A stretch of 38,693 nt of DNA from Saccharicrinis sp. (GTDB lineage Bacteria > Bacteroidota > Bacteroidia > Bacteroidales > Marinilabiliaceae): positions 1 through 38,693 of the forward strand of contig JAGXIO010000071.1 in NCBI GenBank assembly GCA_024635555.1, read 5' to 3'. The notes under the pieces are model-generated. The model did no database searches. It saw only the letters and a list, made by a program, of their open reading frames with translations, and had not been told where the DNA came from. Shown in pieces: positions 16,996 to 25,295 of this stretch (position 1 is its first letter; every line of letters starts with the position of its first letter). A program made the translations under genes and the position numbers.

Positions 16996-17328
16996 GGGAT
17001 TGCTGAAAAACAACTATATATCAGGTAATAACCGGATTGTGAATATAAAACGAATCCAAAGTGCAAGGATTTAGCTTATGAAATGAGATTTTCCATGCAG
17101 GGTAGAAATCTTTATCCTGTAGGGATAACCTTTAAATAAGCCCCTGATTTATCTGGGGGATGGAATATGCACTTAAGATCTACTCCGTTGGAGTAGCCCA
17201 AATGCTATTGCGCTGGGACGTTTCATATGGGAAACTCCGCTGGAGTTCATATACATTACTGTGCATAACCCCCAGATAAATCTGGGGGTTATGCACAGTA
17301 AACTCCTCTGGAGTTTTTCAGCAGACCC
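16996..17328. mobile_element. MITE-like element with terminal inverted repeats and 6-bp direct repeats
   Basis: A 333-bp block starts GGGATTGCTGAAAAAC and ends with the near-complement of that sequence (GTTTTTCAGCAGACCC; 14 of 16 positions pair). TAAATA flanks it directly on both sides (16990-16995 and 17329-17334), as expected of a target-site duplication. It has no gene. Inside are several short palindromes: CTACTCC/GGAGTAG (17180-17196), AACTCC/GGAGTT (17233-17247 and 17301-17315), an imperfect CCCCTGAT/ATCTGGGG (17141-17158) and the long palindrome at 17256. It looks like a non-autonomous transposon moved by a transposase encoded elsewhere; the IS family is not known. Confidence 0.6.
17256..17301. 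repeat. Perfect 22-bp-arm palindrome inside the MITE-like element
   Basis: Two 22-bp arms, exact complements, are separated by only two bases (AA at 17278-17279). The centre reads CCCCCAGATAAATCTGGGGG. It would form a very stable hairpin in either strand. A similar CCCCAG...CTGGGG palindrome lies at 37195, so this may be a genome-wide extragenic repeat type. Confidence 0.75.
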
Positions 17329-17562
17329 TAAATAACAATTGATTGACACTAAAATAAGGTTTGTGCTCGAGGTTTTTTATATGCTACTAAGGTTTATTTC
17401 TGATAAATAAAGTTTTTGGATTATCATTTAAACCTTATTTTCAGCTTTTCAACCTTAATAGGGGGATTATAGAAATTATACATAACCTTATTAGCTTATA
17501 GTACAATTGCTTAAAAAATTATATAATAATCACTCACAAATTAGAAAAGAGCCATTTTCTTG

Positions 17563-17570
17563 TATTTTTG
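17563..17570 (+). promoter_or_regulatory. Putative -7 box (TATTTTTG)
   Basis: TATTTTTG fits TAnnTTTG and ends 11 bases before the ATG at 17582. No -33 TTTG is found at the right distance, so this is weak. Confidence 0.3.
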
Positions 17571-17581
17571 TAAAAAAAACG

Positions 17582-18088
17582 ATGCGCTATCTATTTATCC
17601 TGTCTTTCCTTTTAATTACTGTATGTGCTCAAGCTCAAAAGAGTGCGTTGGTATTCCTACATCAAGATGCACACAAAGCAGTGCAAATACCCAAAGGCGC
17701 CATGATGGTTGTGCAATACCAAGGTTACCTAAAACAACTGGAGTTAAAATCGAATAATCTTATCCAGATTAACGACAGTATGATGGTGTTGGGTAAGCCA
17801 CGCCTGTTTTCGGAGCCTGTTAATTTAACGCATATCCGTATCAATGATATCACAGGATTCAGGAAGGTATCGGTAGGCTCACAACTGCTAAAAACTGTGC
17901 TTACAGTGGGTGCTATCCTGGGTACTTATTACGGTCTCCGTGAAAATGGAGATAAGCTTTCGGGCACAGAGCAATTGTTACTTTCTACCGGAGCGGGACT
18001 TTTGACCAATATCTCGTTAAAATTTATCTTTCCTCAAAATAAGATTAAGCACCAAACTAAAGACGGCTGGATTATTTTGGTGCGGTGA
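17582..18088 (+). CDS. Secreted or membrane protein, function unknown
   Basis: The ATG at 17582 opens a signal peptide (MRYLFILSFLLITVCAQA) and gives 168 aa; the ORF extends upstream to 17507 but those 25 residues would bury the signal. The mature protein has a beta-rich first half (MVVQYQGYLKQLEL, NLIQINDSMMVLG), then two hydrophobic Gly/Leu-rich stretches (VLTVGAILGTYYGL; LLLSTGAGLLTNISLKFIF) that may be membrane-inserted. The last residues, KTKDGWIILVR-like, are typical of small Bacteroidota envelope proteins. No domain is recognised. Confidence 0.7.
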   Translation: MRYLFILSFLLITVCAQAQKSALVFLHQDAHKAVQIPKGAMMVVQYQGYLKQLELKSNNLIQINDSMMVLGKPRLFSEPVNLTHIRINDITGFRKVSVGSQLLKTVLTVGAILGTYYGLRENGDKLSGTEQLLLSTGAGLLTNISLKFIFPQNKIKHQTKDGWIILVR

Positions 18089-18205
18089 AAAATATAATCT
18101 TCGAATTTGCACCTTTAATACCTATTTCATTTTTTACCCCGCTAGGGTAAGTTTGTTACGCAACTTACTTCCGTTTTTCGCGGCTAAGGTATTGAAGACT
18201 GAGGG

Positions 18206-19033
18206 TTACAGCTCCAAAAAATTCACATCAATATCCTGTTTGAGAAAATACCCGGCAGTCTGTTTAAATTTTTCCACATTTTCGGTGGTATAAAACTGTA
18301 CCTTGCCGTTTTTGGTGCATTTGTCATCCATTTCGGGATGCCTTTTCAGATAATCGATCAAGCTTTTCGCAACAATATCCCCTTGTGCCAAAATACAACA
18401 TCCAGGTGGCAGGTAACGCTTTATTTTATCAATCAACAAGGGATAATGCGTACAGCCTAAAATTACGGTATCTATGTTCGTATTCTGGCTTAAAAGGCTA
18501 TCTATGTTTTTTTTAATAAAATAATCTGCTCCGGGCGATTCAGCTTCACCGTTCTCAACCAACGGAACCCACATGGGGCAGGCCTCCTGAAAAACTTCCA
18601 AATTAGAGGACAACTTTTTAAGTTCCAGAGGATAGGATAAGGATTGAACGGTACCCACGGTTCCAAACACCCCTATTTTATTGGTTTTGGTGTATTGGTT
18701 CACCACTTCGGCACTGGGGCGGATAACACCCAATACGCGCCTTTCAGGGGCCATCAATGGCAAATGATTTCGTTGAATGGTGCGCAAGGCTTTTGCCGAT
18801 GCGGTGTTACAAGCCAGGATAACAAGGTGTGCACCCATCGAGAAAAGCTTAGTAACAGCTTCCAAGGTGTATTTATAAACCACCTCAAACGATCGGGTTC
18901 CATAGGGTGTGCGGGCATTATCGCCTAAATACAAAAAATCGTATTCGGGCAATTGCTTCGTGAGTTCTTGGAGAACAGTCAATCCTCCATACCCCGAATC
19001 AAAAACTGCTATGGGTCCTTTATTTGCATTCAT
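18206..19033 (-). CDS. murI: Glutamate racemase
   Basis: Makes D-glutamate for peptidoglycan from L-glutamate, without cofactor. Both catalytic cysteines are in place (ILACNTASA and ILGCTHYPL), with the N-terminal IAVFDSGYGGLTVL. I take the ATG at 19033 (275 aa, MNANKGPIAVF). The longer frame from 19072 would start inside a terminator hairpin and add an unusual 13-residue hydrophobic stretch. It is the last gene of the porG-uppS-bamA-skp cluster, an arrangement familiar in Bacteroidota, though the hairpin in front suggests that it is partly uncoupled from the skp genes. Confidence 0.92.
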   Translation of the reverse strand: MNANKGPIAVFDSGYGGLTVLQELTKQLPEYDFLYLGDNARTPYGTRSFEVVYKYTLEAVTKLFSMGAHLVILACNTASAKALRTIQRNHLPLMAPERRVLGVIRPSAEVVNQYTKTNKIGVFGTVGTVQSLSYPLELKKLSSNLEVFQEACPMWVPLVENGEAESPGADYFIKKNIDSLLSQNTNIDTVILGCTHYPLLIDKIKRYLPPGCCILAQGDIVAKSLIDYLKRHPEMDDKCTKNGKVQFYTTENVEKFKQTAGYFLKQDIDVNFLEL

Positions 19034-19047
19034 CACACGATTATACC

Positions 19048-19078
19048 AAAAAAGGATGGTTATTACAACCATCCTTTT
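19048..19078 (-). terminator. Terminator between the third skp gene and murI
   Basis: On the minus strand, stem AAAAGGATGGTT / AACCATCCTTTT with a 5-nt loop, ending in six T. It ends about 14 bp before the murI ATG chosen here. Confidence 0.75.
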
Positions 19079-19136
19079 AAATAATATTAATCTATAGTCG
19101 GGCTATAAACCCATATTGACATTCTTTTTTGCAAAT

Positions 19137-19658
19137 CTACTTAACTGTAGCCGCCGCCAATTTAGCTTTCACCAATTCTTCTACATCCTTACTTTGCTCC
19201 GAATGGTAAATAACAACTCTGGAGCTGATATCGAAAATATAGATAAAACCATTTTCGGCACCTACCTCATCAATGGCTTTTTGTACCTTCTCAATAATAG
19301 GCTGCAACATTTGCTGCTCTTGTTGCTGCAAGTTTTGTTGAGCCAACATTTGAAAGTTTTTTAAACGCTCACTGATTTCTTGAATCTCTTTTTCTTTGGT
19401 AGCACGGATTAATTCGGGTAAAGTATCGCGCTTTTGCATGTAATCGGTGTATTTGGTATCCAGCTCCTCGTTCATCACTTTAAGGTTCTGCTCCAACTTG
19501 TTTGCTTCGTTTTGTAGTTTTTTATCGGCAGCAACCTTAGCGGGCAGCTCCGTAACTAATTTCTGAATATTAATATGGCCAAACTTTAACTCTTGACCAA
19601 AAGCGCTTGAACTTGCAACAAGTGCTACAACAACTAATAGTAACTTTATCGATTTCAT
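19137..19658 (-). CDS. Skp/OmpH family periplasmic chaperone (third copy)
   Basis: A 173-aa protein with a signal peptide (MKSIKLLLVVVALVASSSAFG). FGHINIQKLVTELP is the OmpH opening strand, and the middle (about 45-125) is a long, Gln/Glu/Lys-rich coiled-coil arm (LKNFQMLAQQNLQQQEQQML). The C-terminus EQSKDVEELVKAKLAA closely resembles that of the second copy. Skp trimers hold unfolded outer-membrane proteins in their arms and pass them to BamA. It is the last of three tandem skp-like genes after bamA. Confidence 0.88.
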   Translation of the reverse strand: MKSIKLLLVVVALVASSSAFGQELKFGHINIQKLVTELPAKVAADKKLQNEANKLEQNLKVMNEELDTKYTDYMQKRDTLPELIRATKEKEIQEISERLKNFQMLAQQNLQQQEQQMLQPIIEKVQKAIDEVGAENGFIYIFDISSRVVIYHSEQSKDVEELVKAKLAAATVK

Positions 19659-19795
19659 GTGTATAGAATTTAATGTTTTGTGTCACATTGGGTAGGCCAA
19701 CTATTTATACCTTTTTTTTGGCTTTAGTACTTTGCTAACCTTATGTGTTTTATGTTAAAAATATTACTTTATATATGCTTTATCTAAAATAAACG

Positions 19796-20317
19796 TTACT
19801 TCATTCCCAGTTTAGCTTTTACAAGATCCGCTACATCAATACTTTTTTCCGATTGATATACGGTTAGTCCTCCAGACTGTTCAAAGATATACAGAAAACC
19901 TTTTTCTGCTCCCACCTCTTTAATGGCATTGCTCACTTTATCAAACAAAGGTCGTTTTAAGGTTTGTTCCCTTTGCTGCAACGATTCCTGCGATTGCTCA
20001 AAGAAACCCTGCACTTTGGCTTGACCTTCTTGCAGTTGTGTTTCCAGTTCGGATCTTTCCAATTGCGTCATTGTGCCGGCCTGCAACTTAGTCAAATATT
20101 CTTTTTGCCTGCCTTGCAAATCTTCCTGCATATCGGTGAGCTGCGCCTCTAAAGTTGTGTACTCGCTTTGCAATTGCTCGTCTATAGTTTTTAACTCGGG
20201 CATGGCAGCTAATATAGCTTGCGTATTTACATGTCCGAATTTAAGGTTGGATTGTGCTGGTAACCATGTAGTGGCCATTAGAGCTAATCCAACAAATAAT
20301 AGTTTTGTAAGTCTCAT
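19796..20317 (-). CDS. Skp/OmpH family periplasmic chaperone (second copy)
   Basis: A 173-aa protein with a signal peptide (MRLTKLLFVGLALMATTWLPA). LKFGHVNTQAILAAMPEL is the conserved start, residues about 40-125 form the coiled-coil arm (LQGRQKEYLTKLQAG, KVQGFFEQSQESLQQREQ), and the end reads EKSIDVADLVKAKLGMK. It starts only 15 bp after the first copy's stop, so the two are surely cotranscribed, and lies 137 bp before the third copy, to which it is most similar. Confidence 0.88.
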   Translation of the reverse strand: MRLTKLLFVGLALMATTWLPAQSNLKFGHVNTQAILAAMPELKTIDEQLQSEYTTLEAQLTDMQEDLQGRQKEYLTKLQAGTMTQLERSELETQLQEGQAKVQGFFEQSQESLQQREQTLKRPLFDKVSNAIKEVGAEKGFLYIFEQSGGLTVYQSEKSIDVADLVKAKLGMK

Positions 20318-20332
20318 AAATTAAATGTTAAT

Positions 20333-20845
20333 CTATTTTTTGTATCCCATTTTTTCTAAAATATCATCGCTAATATCGAATTTTGGATCGGAAAATAAAA
20401 CTACTCCTGCCGAGGCCTTATCAAATATGGCGGCATAGCTTTGGTCGTCGGCCAATTCGCGTATGGCGTTAAAAACATCGTCTTGAATAGGTTTGATGAG
20501 TGCCTCACGTTTTTTGCTCAACTCGCCTTCTGCTCCAAAATATTTGGCTTGTAACTGGCGTGCTGCTTTTTCTTTGGCCACAATTTCCTCTTCCTTTTTC
20601 ACTTTCATCTCGTTCGACAAAAATACACTTTCGGTTTGGTAGTTTTGGTACAAGGTTTCTACCTCGGCATAAACGGCCTCAATTTCCTTTTGCCATTTTG
20701 CAGAGGATTGGTTTAATTGATCGTTGGCAGCTTCAAACGCCGGTATGTTTTTTAAGATATACTCCGTATCCACAAATGCATACTTTTGGGCTTTCAAACC
20801 CATGCCAAATGCTACTAATATCGCAATAAAAAGTATCTTCTTCAT
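20333..20845 (-). CDS. Skp/OmpH family periplasmic chaperone (first copy)
   Basis: A 170-aa protein with a signal peptide (MKKILFIAILVAFGMGLKA). It has the OmpH start QKYAFVDTEYILKNIPAF, an alpha-helical coiled-coil arm (KWQKEIEAVYAEVETLYQNY, then KVKKEEEIVAKEKAARQLQA) and the end PKFDISDDILEKMGYKK. It lies 91 bp downstream of bamA on the same strand. It is more distant from copies two and three than they are from each other, which suggests an old division of work plus a later duplication. Confidence 0.88.
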   Translation of the reverse strand: MKKILFIAILVAFGMGLKAQKYAFVDTEYILKNIPAFEAANDQLNQSSAKWQKEIEAVYAEVETLYQNYQTESVFLSNEMKVKKEEEIVAKEKAARQLQAKYFGAEGELSKKREALIKPIQDDVFNAIRELADDQSYAAIFDKASAGVVLFSDPKFDISDDILEKMGYKK

Positions 20846-20936
20846 TTTATCAAATTTTGGTTAAACAATAAATTTAGCCAGTTATATCAAAAATCAAACC
20901 ACTTTATTAAGTCTTTTAATTAAAGCTACTTATGTA

Positions 20937-23561
20937 TTAAAACTGTTGTCCAATTACAAAATGGAACTGGCTTCCGCTTGCCTTATTCGGGTTAACTACA
21001 TCACTGTCGAATCCATATCCCCAATCGATACCCATTAATCCAAATATAGGTAGGAATATACGTACACCCACACCTGCCGAACGTTTTAAATCGAAAGGAC
21101 TGTAATTCTGAAATTCGCTCCAGGCGTTACCCGCCTCTAAAAATGTAAGCATATAAACCTGTGCCGAAGGTTGCAGCGTTAATGGATAACGTAGCTCCAT
21201 GGTTAACTTGTTGTACATATTACCATCGTAACTTCCGTATTGGTTACGGGGAGTTAAGGATGAATTTTCGTAACCTCGTAAGCCAACGGTTTGGCTACCG
21301 TACATACTATAACCCGACATTCCATCGCCACCCAACATAAATTTCTCGTAGGGAGAACGTACATTTTCGTTATAATATCCCAAAAATCCCATTTCGAATT
21401 TACCCATTAATACCAGCTTATCTGCTCTATCAAGAGGTGTAAAAATTGAGCCTTGCGTAGTCCACTTGTGGTATTCAATTAAATCGTACAATTGCTCCTG
21501 GGCTTGCCTGCTTGTTTCTTCATCACCATTAACGGTAAGGTCAAAGAGCCCTTTGTAATCCTTATCTATCCATGCCGAATATGGTGGAGTAAATTCTACA
21601 CCGATAGAAAAGTTAGAGCCTCTTCGAGTGTATAAGGGATTATCAATGGAATTACGTGATAACATCAATTTAAAATGTAGATTTTGTGACACCCCATTTT
21701 GCATGATAAAATAACGCCAATCCTTAAGGTCGTAATGCTGGTAACTCATCTCCGCATAAATACTAAACCAGTCATCGGGCCAGGTCAGTCGCTTACCAAA
21801 ACCAACAGATAAACCGGATATTTTCATATGCTGGTCTATTTGGGAAGCATCGTACTGCGCGTTCGGATTATAGTTGTTGTAACCACCACCATATCCACCA
21901 CCATAGCTACCATACCCGCTATAAAAATTATTCCTATAACTATCAGACACCCCAGATTGAATAGAGCGATATGCCGAAACGGTTAAGGAATTAGGACGTT
22001 TACCGCCGAGCCAAGGCTCGGTAAACGAAAAGCTGTAGGATTGATAAAATGCACCGTTGGTCTGCGCACGTAGCGAAAGCGTTTGTCCATCACCTGTTGG
22101 CAAAGGTCGCCAAGCCTCTTTATTAAATATGTTTCGTACGGAAAAGTTAGAGAATTTAAGTCCCAGCGAGCCTACAAACATACCGGCACCCCATCCGCCC
22201 GAGAGTTCAATTTGGTCATTGGCTTTTTCCTCCAGATTATAAACTAAGTCTACCGTTCCGTCCTCGGGATTAGGCTGTACATCGGGCTGAATGTTTTCTG
22301 GGTTAAAGTGGCCCAACTGTGATAACTCACGAATGGTCCGTATTAACTCTTGTTTACTGAACAACTGCCCCGGCTTGGTGCGTATCTCACGCCTAACAAC
22401 ATGCTCGTGCGTTTTGGTGTTACCGTTAATAACTATGTTGTTGATGGTGGCCTGCTTGCCTTCGTAAATACGCATTTCTAAATCGATGGTATCACCATAC
22501 ACATTGACCTCAACGGGCTGTATATTCGAAAACAGATAACCATTGTTCATATAGAGATTATGCACGGCGTCATCGTCCATAGTAAGGCGTTCATCCATTA
22601 ACTTCTGGTTAAAAACATCCCCTTTTTTAAGGCGCAATACCGCTCCCAAATATTCTCCGGGATAAATACTGTTTCCTATCCAGGTTATATTTCCTAAATA
22701 ATATTTACGGCCTTCCTCAATGTTAATTTTAATGTTAACGGTATTGTCGTCGTTGCGGGTGATGGAATCGTAATCGATAACCATATCGCGATAACCAAAT
22801 TCGTTGTATTTGTCGATTACAGCAATCAGGTCTTCCTTATAGGTTTCGTTGATAAATTTTTTGGTACGGAAGAAGTTTAAGATTTTACCTTTTTCATTGG
22901 TTTTTTTCATAATACGGTTAAGCTTTCCGTCCGTAAACACCGTATTGCCCGTAAAATCGAGATTCTTAACCTTAACTTTTTCTTTTTTATCTACCGTAAT
23001 ATCCAAATAAACATTATTGGCCTTGGTGGTATCGTCCTTTTGCACCACACGAACCTCCGTATTATAAAATCCTTTACCTACAAAGTAATCGGTAATGTAT
23101 TTTTCGCTTCGGGTTATCAGGTAGGGAGTAACCTGGCTTCCCTTCATCATGGCCACTTTTTCGGATATGGTTTCTATTTCCGATTTTTTAAGTCCATAAT
23201 AATTTATCTCCGATAAACGGGGACGTTCTTGCAGTTCAATTTCGAGCCACACTTTACCGCCCTCTATTTTTGAAGCTTTTATTCTAACATTTGAAAAAAG
23301 TCCGTGCTGCCAATATTTACGAATAGCCTCTGATATTTCTTCGCCGGGAACATTTAATTTTTGTCCTATCATCAACCCCGAGAGGTTAACCAATATTTTT
23401 GGGTCGTAGTTTTGTATACCTGTTACTTCAATGTCGGCTATTTCGTATTTGCGGGGCGTACCCGAATAACTAATTACAGGCACACTCTCTTGACTATACG
23501 CAAAATTTATTGAAGGGGATATGATGAGAATGATGAGGGAAAGAGTAAAATGTTTCAGCAT
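20937..23561 (-). CDS. bamA: Outer-membrane protein assembly factor BamA
   Basis: The 874-aa Omp85 core of the outer-membrane assembly machine. After a signal peptide (ends NFAYSQ), about five POTRA domains span roughly residues 40-450 (IADIEVTGIQNYDPKILVNL ... VKVKNLDFTGNTVF ... YYLGNITWIGNSIYPG ... INNIVINGNTKTHEHVVRRE). The barrel fills the rest, with the conserved GLRGYENSS and a final Phe (FHFVIGQQF). One predicted extracellular loop, near 545-570, is very rich in Gly, Tyr and Asn. It starts 21 bp after uppS. The skp genes downstream feed it substrate; porG upstream belongs to type IX secretion. Confidence 0.94.
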   Translation of the reverse strand: MLKHFTLSLIILIISPSINFAYSQESVPVISYSGTPRKYEIADIEVTGIQNYDPKILVNLSGLMIGQKLNVPGEEISEAIRKYWQHGLFSNVRIKASKIEGGKVWLEIELQERPRLSEINYYGLKKSEIETISEKVAMMKGSQVTPYLITRSEKYITDYFVGKGFYNTEVRVVQKDDTTKANNVYLDITVDKKEKVKVKNLDFTGNTVFTDGKLNRIMKKTNEKGKILNFFRTKKFINETYKEDLIAVIDKYNEFGYRDMVIDYDSITRNDDNTVNIKINIEEGRKYYLGNITWIGNSIYPGEYLGAVLRLKKGDVFNQKLMDERLTMDDDAVHNLYMNNGYLFSNIQPVEVNVYGDTIDLEMRIYEGKQATINNIVINGNTKTHEHVVRREIRTKPGQLFSKQELIRTIRELSQLGHFNPENIQPDVQPNPEDGTVDLVYNLEEKANDQIELSGGWGAGMFVGSLGLKFSNFSVRNIFNKEAWRPLPTGDGQTLSLRAQTNGAFYQSYSFSFTEPWLGGKRPNSLTVSAYRSIQSGVSDSYRNNFYSGYGSYGGGYGGGYNNYNPNAQYDASQIDQHMKISGLSVGFGKRLTWPDDWFSIYAEMSYQHYDLKDWRYFIMQNGVSQNLHFKLMLSRNSIDNPLYTRRGSNFSIGVEFTPPYSAWIDKDYKGLFDLTVNGDEETSRQAQEQLYDLIEYHKWTTQGSIFTPLDRADKLVLMGKFEMGFLGYYNENVRSPYEKFMLGGDGMSGYSMYGSQTVGLRGYENSSLTPRNQYGSYDGNMYNKLTMELRYPLTLQPSAQVYMLTFLEAGNAWSEFQNYSPFDLKRSAGVGVRIFLPIFGLMGIDWGYGFDSDVVNPNKASGSQFHFVIGQQF

Positions 23562-23582
23562 TATGATTGAATCTAAATTTTT

Positions 23583-24326
23583 TTAATTTGTTAACTGGTC
23601 ACTTGTTTTGCCAAATCGCCTCTCTCTGTTTTGATAATCCAACAGTGCTTCGTAAAAATCCTCTTTCTCGAAATCGGGCCATAGGGTATCGCAAAAATAC
23701 AGTTCGGCATAAGCCAACTGCCAAAGCAAAAAGTTGCTTATGCGCAGCTCGCCACTTGTTCTGATCATCAATTCGGGATCCGGAACGTTAGCAGTTGTTA
23801 AGTTATTAGATATTACCTCGGCATCGATATCTTCGGGCTTTAGTTCGTTATTTTGTACTTTAACAGCAATTTTTCGTACGGCATCCGTAATTTCCCAGCG
23901 CGAGCTATAGCTCAATGCCAAGTATAACGTGAGTCCGGTATTTTTTGATGTTTTTTCTATGCTCTCCATCAGCTTATTGCGCACATCCTTTGGCAAAGTA
24001 GTAACGCAACCTATCACCCCAAGCCTCACGTTGTTCTTCATCAATGTTTTTGTTTCAGAACTAATGGTAGCGACCAACAAGGCCATTAAGGCATCAATCT
24101 CAAGCTTTGGTCTGTTCCAGTTTTCAGTTGAAAAGGCATACAAGGTAACATACGCTATATTCAATTCTGCGGCAGCTTCTGTTACAGCACGCACGGCTTT
24201 AATGCCGTTCTTGTGTCCAAAAACCCGCGAGTTACCCCTAATTTTTGCCCATCTGCCGTTGCCATCCATTATAATAGCCACGTGTTTGGGCAATCTGTCT
24301 TTTATCAGTTTATCCTTTACTGACAT
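23583..24326 (-). CDS. uppS: Isoprenyl transferase (undecaprenyl diphosphate synthase)
   Basis: A cis-prenyltransferase that builds the undecaprenyl carrier for peptidoglycan and glycans. The HVAIIMDGNGRWAK block, with the catalytic Asp, lies at about residues 15-28, TLYAFSTENWNRP follows, and the C-terminal RTSGELRISNFLLWQLAYAE is diagnostic. At 247 aa it is full length. It is placed between porG (23 bp upstream) and bamA (21 bp downstream), a conserved Bacteroidota order. An intrinsic link of lipid-carrier supply to envelope assembly may explain the grouping. Confidence 0.95.
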   Translation of the reverse strand: MSVKDKLIKDRLPKHVAIIMDGNGRWAKIRGNSRVFGHKNGIKAVRAVTEAAAELNIAYVTLYAFSTENWNRPKLEIDALMALLVATISSETKTLMKNNVRLGVIGCVTTLPKDVRNKLMESIEKTSKNTGLTLYLALSYSSRWEITDAVRKIAVKVQNNELKPEDIDAEVISNNLTTANVPDPELMIRTSGELRISNFLLWQLAYAELYFCDTLWPDFEKEDFYEALLDYQNRERRFGKTSDQLTN

Positions 24327-24348
24327 ATTTTTTTATTTGCCTTTTTTT

Positions 24349-25104
24349 TTAAAATCCTGATTTACATTCCGTTTTTCGTCTAAGCAAACTAAATGTAACA
24401 TGCACACTGACCACCGAGTACAAGTCGTTGTTGTGGATATTACCTTCGTTGTTAAATCCATAAGGATCCTCTGGGTTAATAGGTAAATTAAAGCCTACCA
24501 CATCCAAATCATCCACAAAAGTTTTTCTAAAACTCCACTCTGCCCCAACCCTTATCCACTTGTTAATTTTATACTTGGCACCTATGCCGAACGGCAAAGA
24601 TAATATAAAAACCGTTTGTTCAGAGTTTTTTCCAACTTCTGTCGGAAATCTTTTGTAAACTGTAGTTCCCAAGCCCAAAGTAAGGTACGGTGTAAAATTA
24701 GTACTACTTACAAAGGCATGGTCGTACGATGCAAAATTAAACTCCATTTGCAGTGTTGCGTCGGCCATTTTTCTATTAAAACTATACGGCGCATCACCTT
24801 GCGGAAACCGCATCTTGCTATTCGGATAACTTCCTTTTATGCCAGCTATACCCACCGTTCCTTTTATCGCGAATCTATCCGTCAACACGTACCGGCCTAA
24901 TCCGCCCACAGCCAATGAGGGCTGATAGAATTGTTGTTGCGGATTAAGATCGCCCATATAATATGAGGTACCGACATAGCCTCCTAACTCTAATCTATCC
25001 TGAGCCACACCAAAACTAAGGCTTACAAAGAGCCCTGCAAAAATACAGAGACCCTTTAACCTAAGTTTAACTTTAAGTATTGTATCCAAAACCATTCTTA
25101 TCAC
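24349..25104 (-). CDS. porG: PorG/DUF6089-like outer-membrane protein (type IX secretion)
   Basis: A 251-aa protein with a hydrophobic signal (GLCIFAGLFVSLSFGVA, about residues 18-34) and a mature part that reads as an 8-strand barrel: LELGGYVGTSYYMGDLNP, GGLGRYVLTDRFAIKGTVGI, PYLTLGLGTTVYK, FGIGAKYKINKWIRVGAEWS, VSVHVTFSLLRRK. YYMGDLNP is the typical opening of the DUF6089 family. In P. gingivalis, PorG from this family anchors the PorK/N ring of the T9SS and sits beside uppS and bamA, as here. The name rests on family and position; the basal role is inferred. Confidence 0.8.
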   Translation of the reverse strand: MIRMVLDTILKVKLRLKGLCIFAGLFVSLSFGVAQDRLELGGYVGTSYYMGDLNPQQQFYQPSLAVGGLGRYVLTDRFAIKGTVGIAGIKGSYPNSKMRFPQGDAPYSFNRKMADATLQMEFNFASYDHAFVSSTNFTPYLTLGLGTTVYKRFPTEVGKNSEQTVFILSLPFGIGAKYKINKWIRVGAEWSFRKTFVDDLDVVGFNLPINPEDPYGFNNEGNIHNNDLYSVVSVHVTFSLLRRKTECKSGF

Positions 25105-25295
25105 AAGCTTTTCTGTTTATCAATTATTTGCGTTGCGCCACAAATGTAACCAACAACGTAAGAATAATAACAGCATTTCTTGGTTTTTATTGCATAATGG
25201 ACTCTCTCAGCTATTTTGAAAAGACGATACAGACAGAAATCATTTTATTTGTCACTATTGCTTCTTAAATTTACCTGAAATTTAATTCTGAAATT

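Noticed and set aside
17507-17581. Longer start for the small secreted protein
   Set aside because: It adds 25 polar residues before a clear signal peptide and would run through the putative -7 box.
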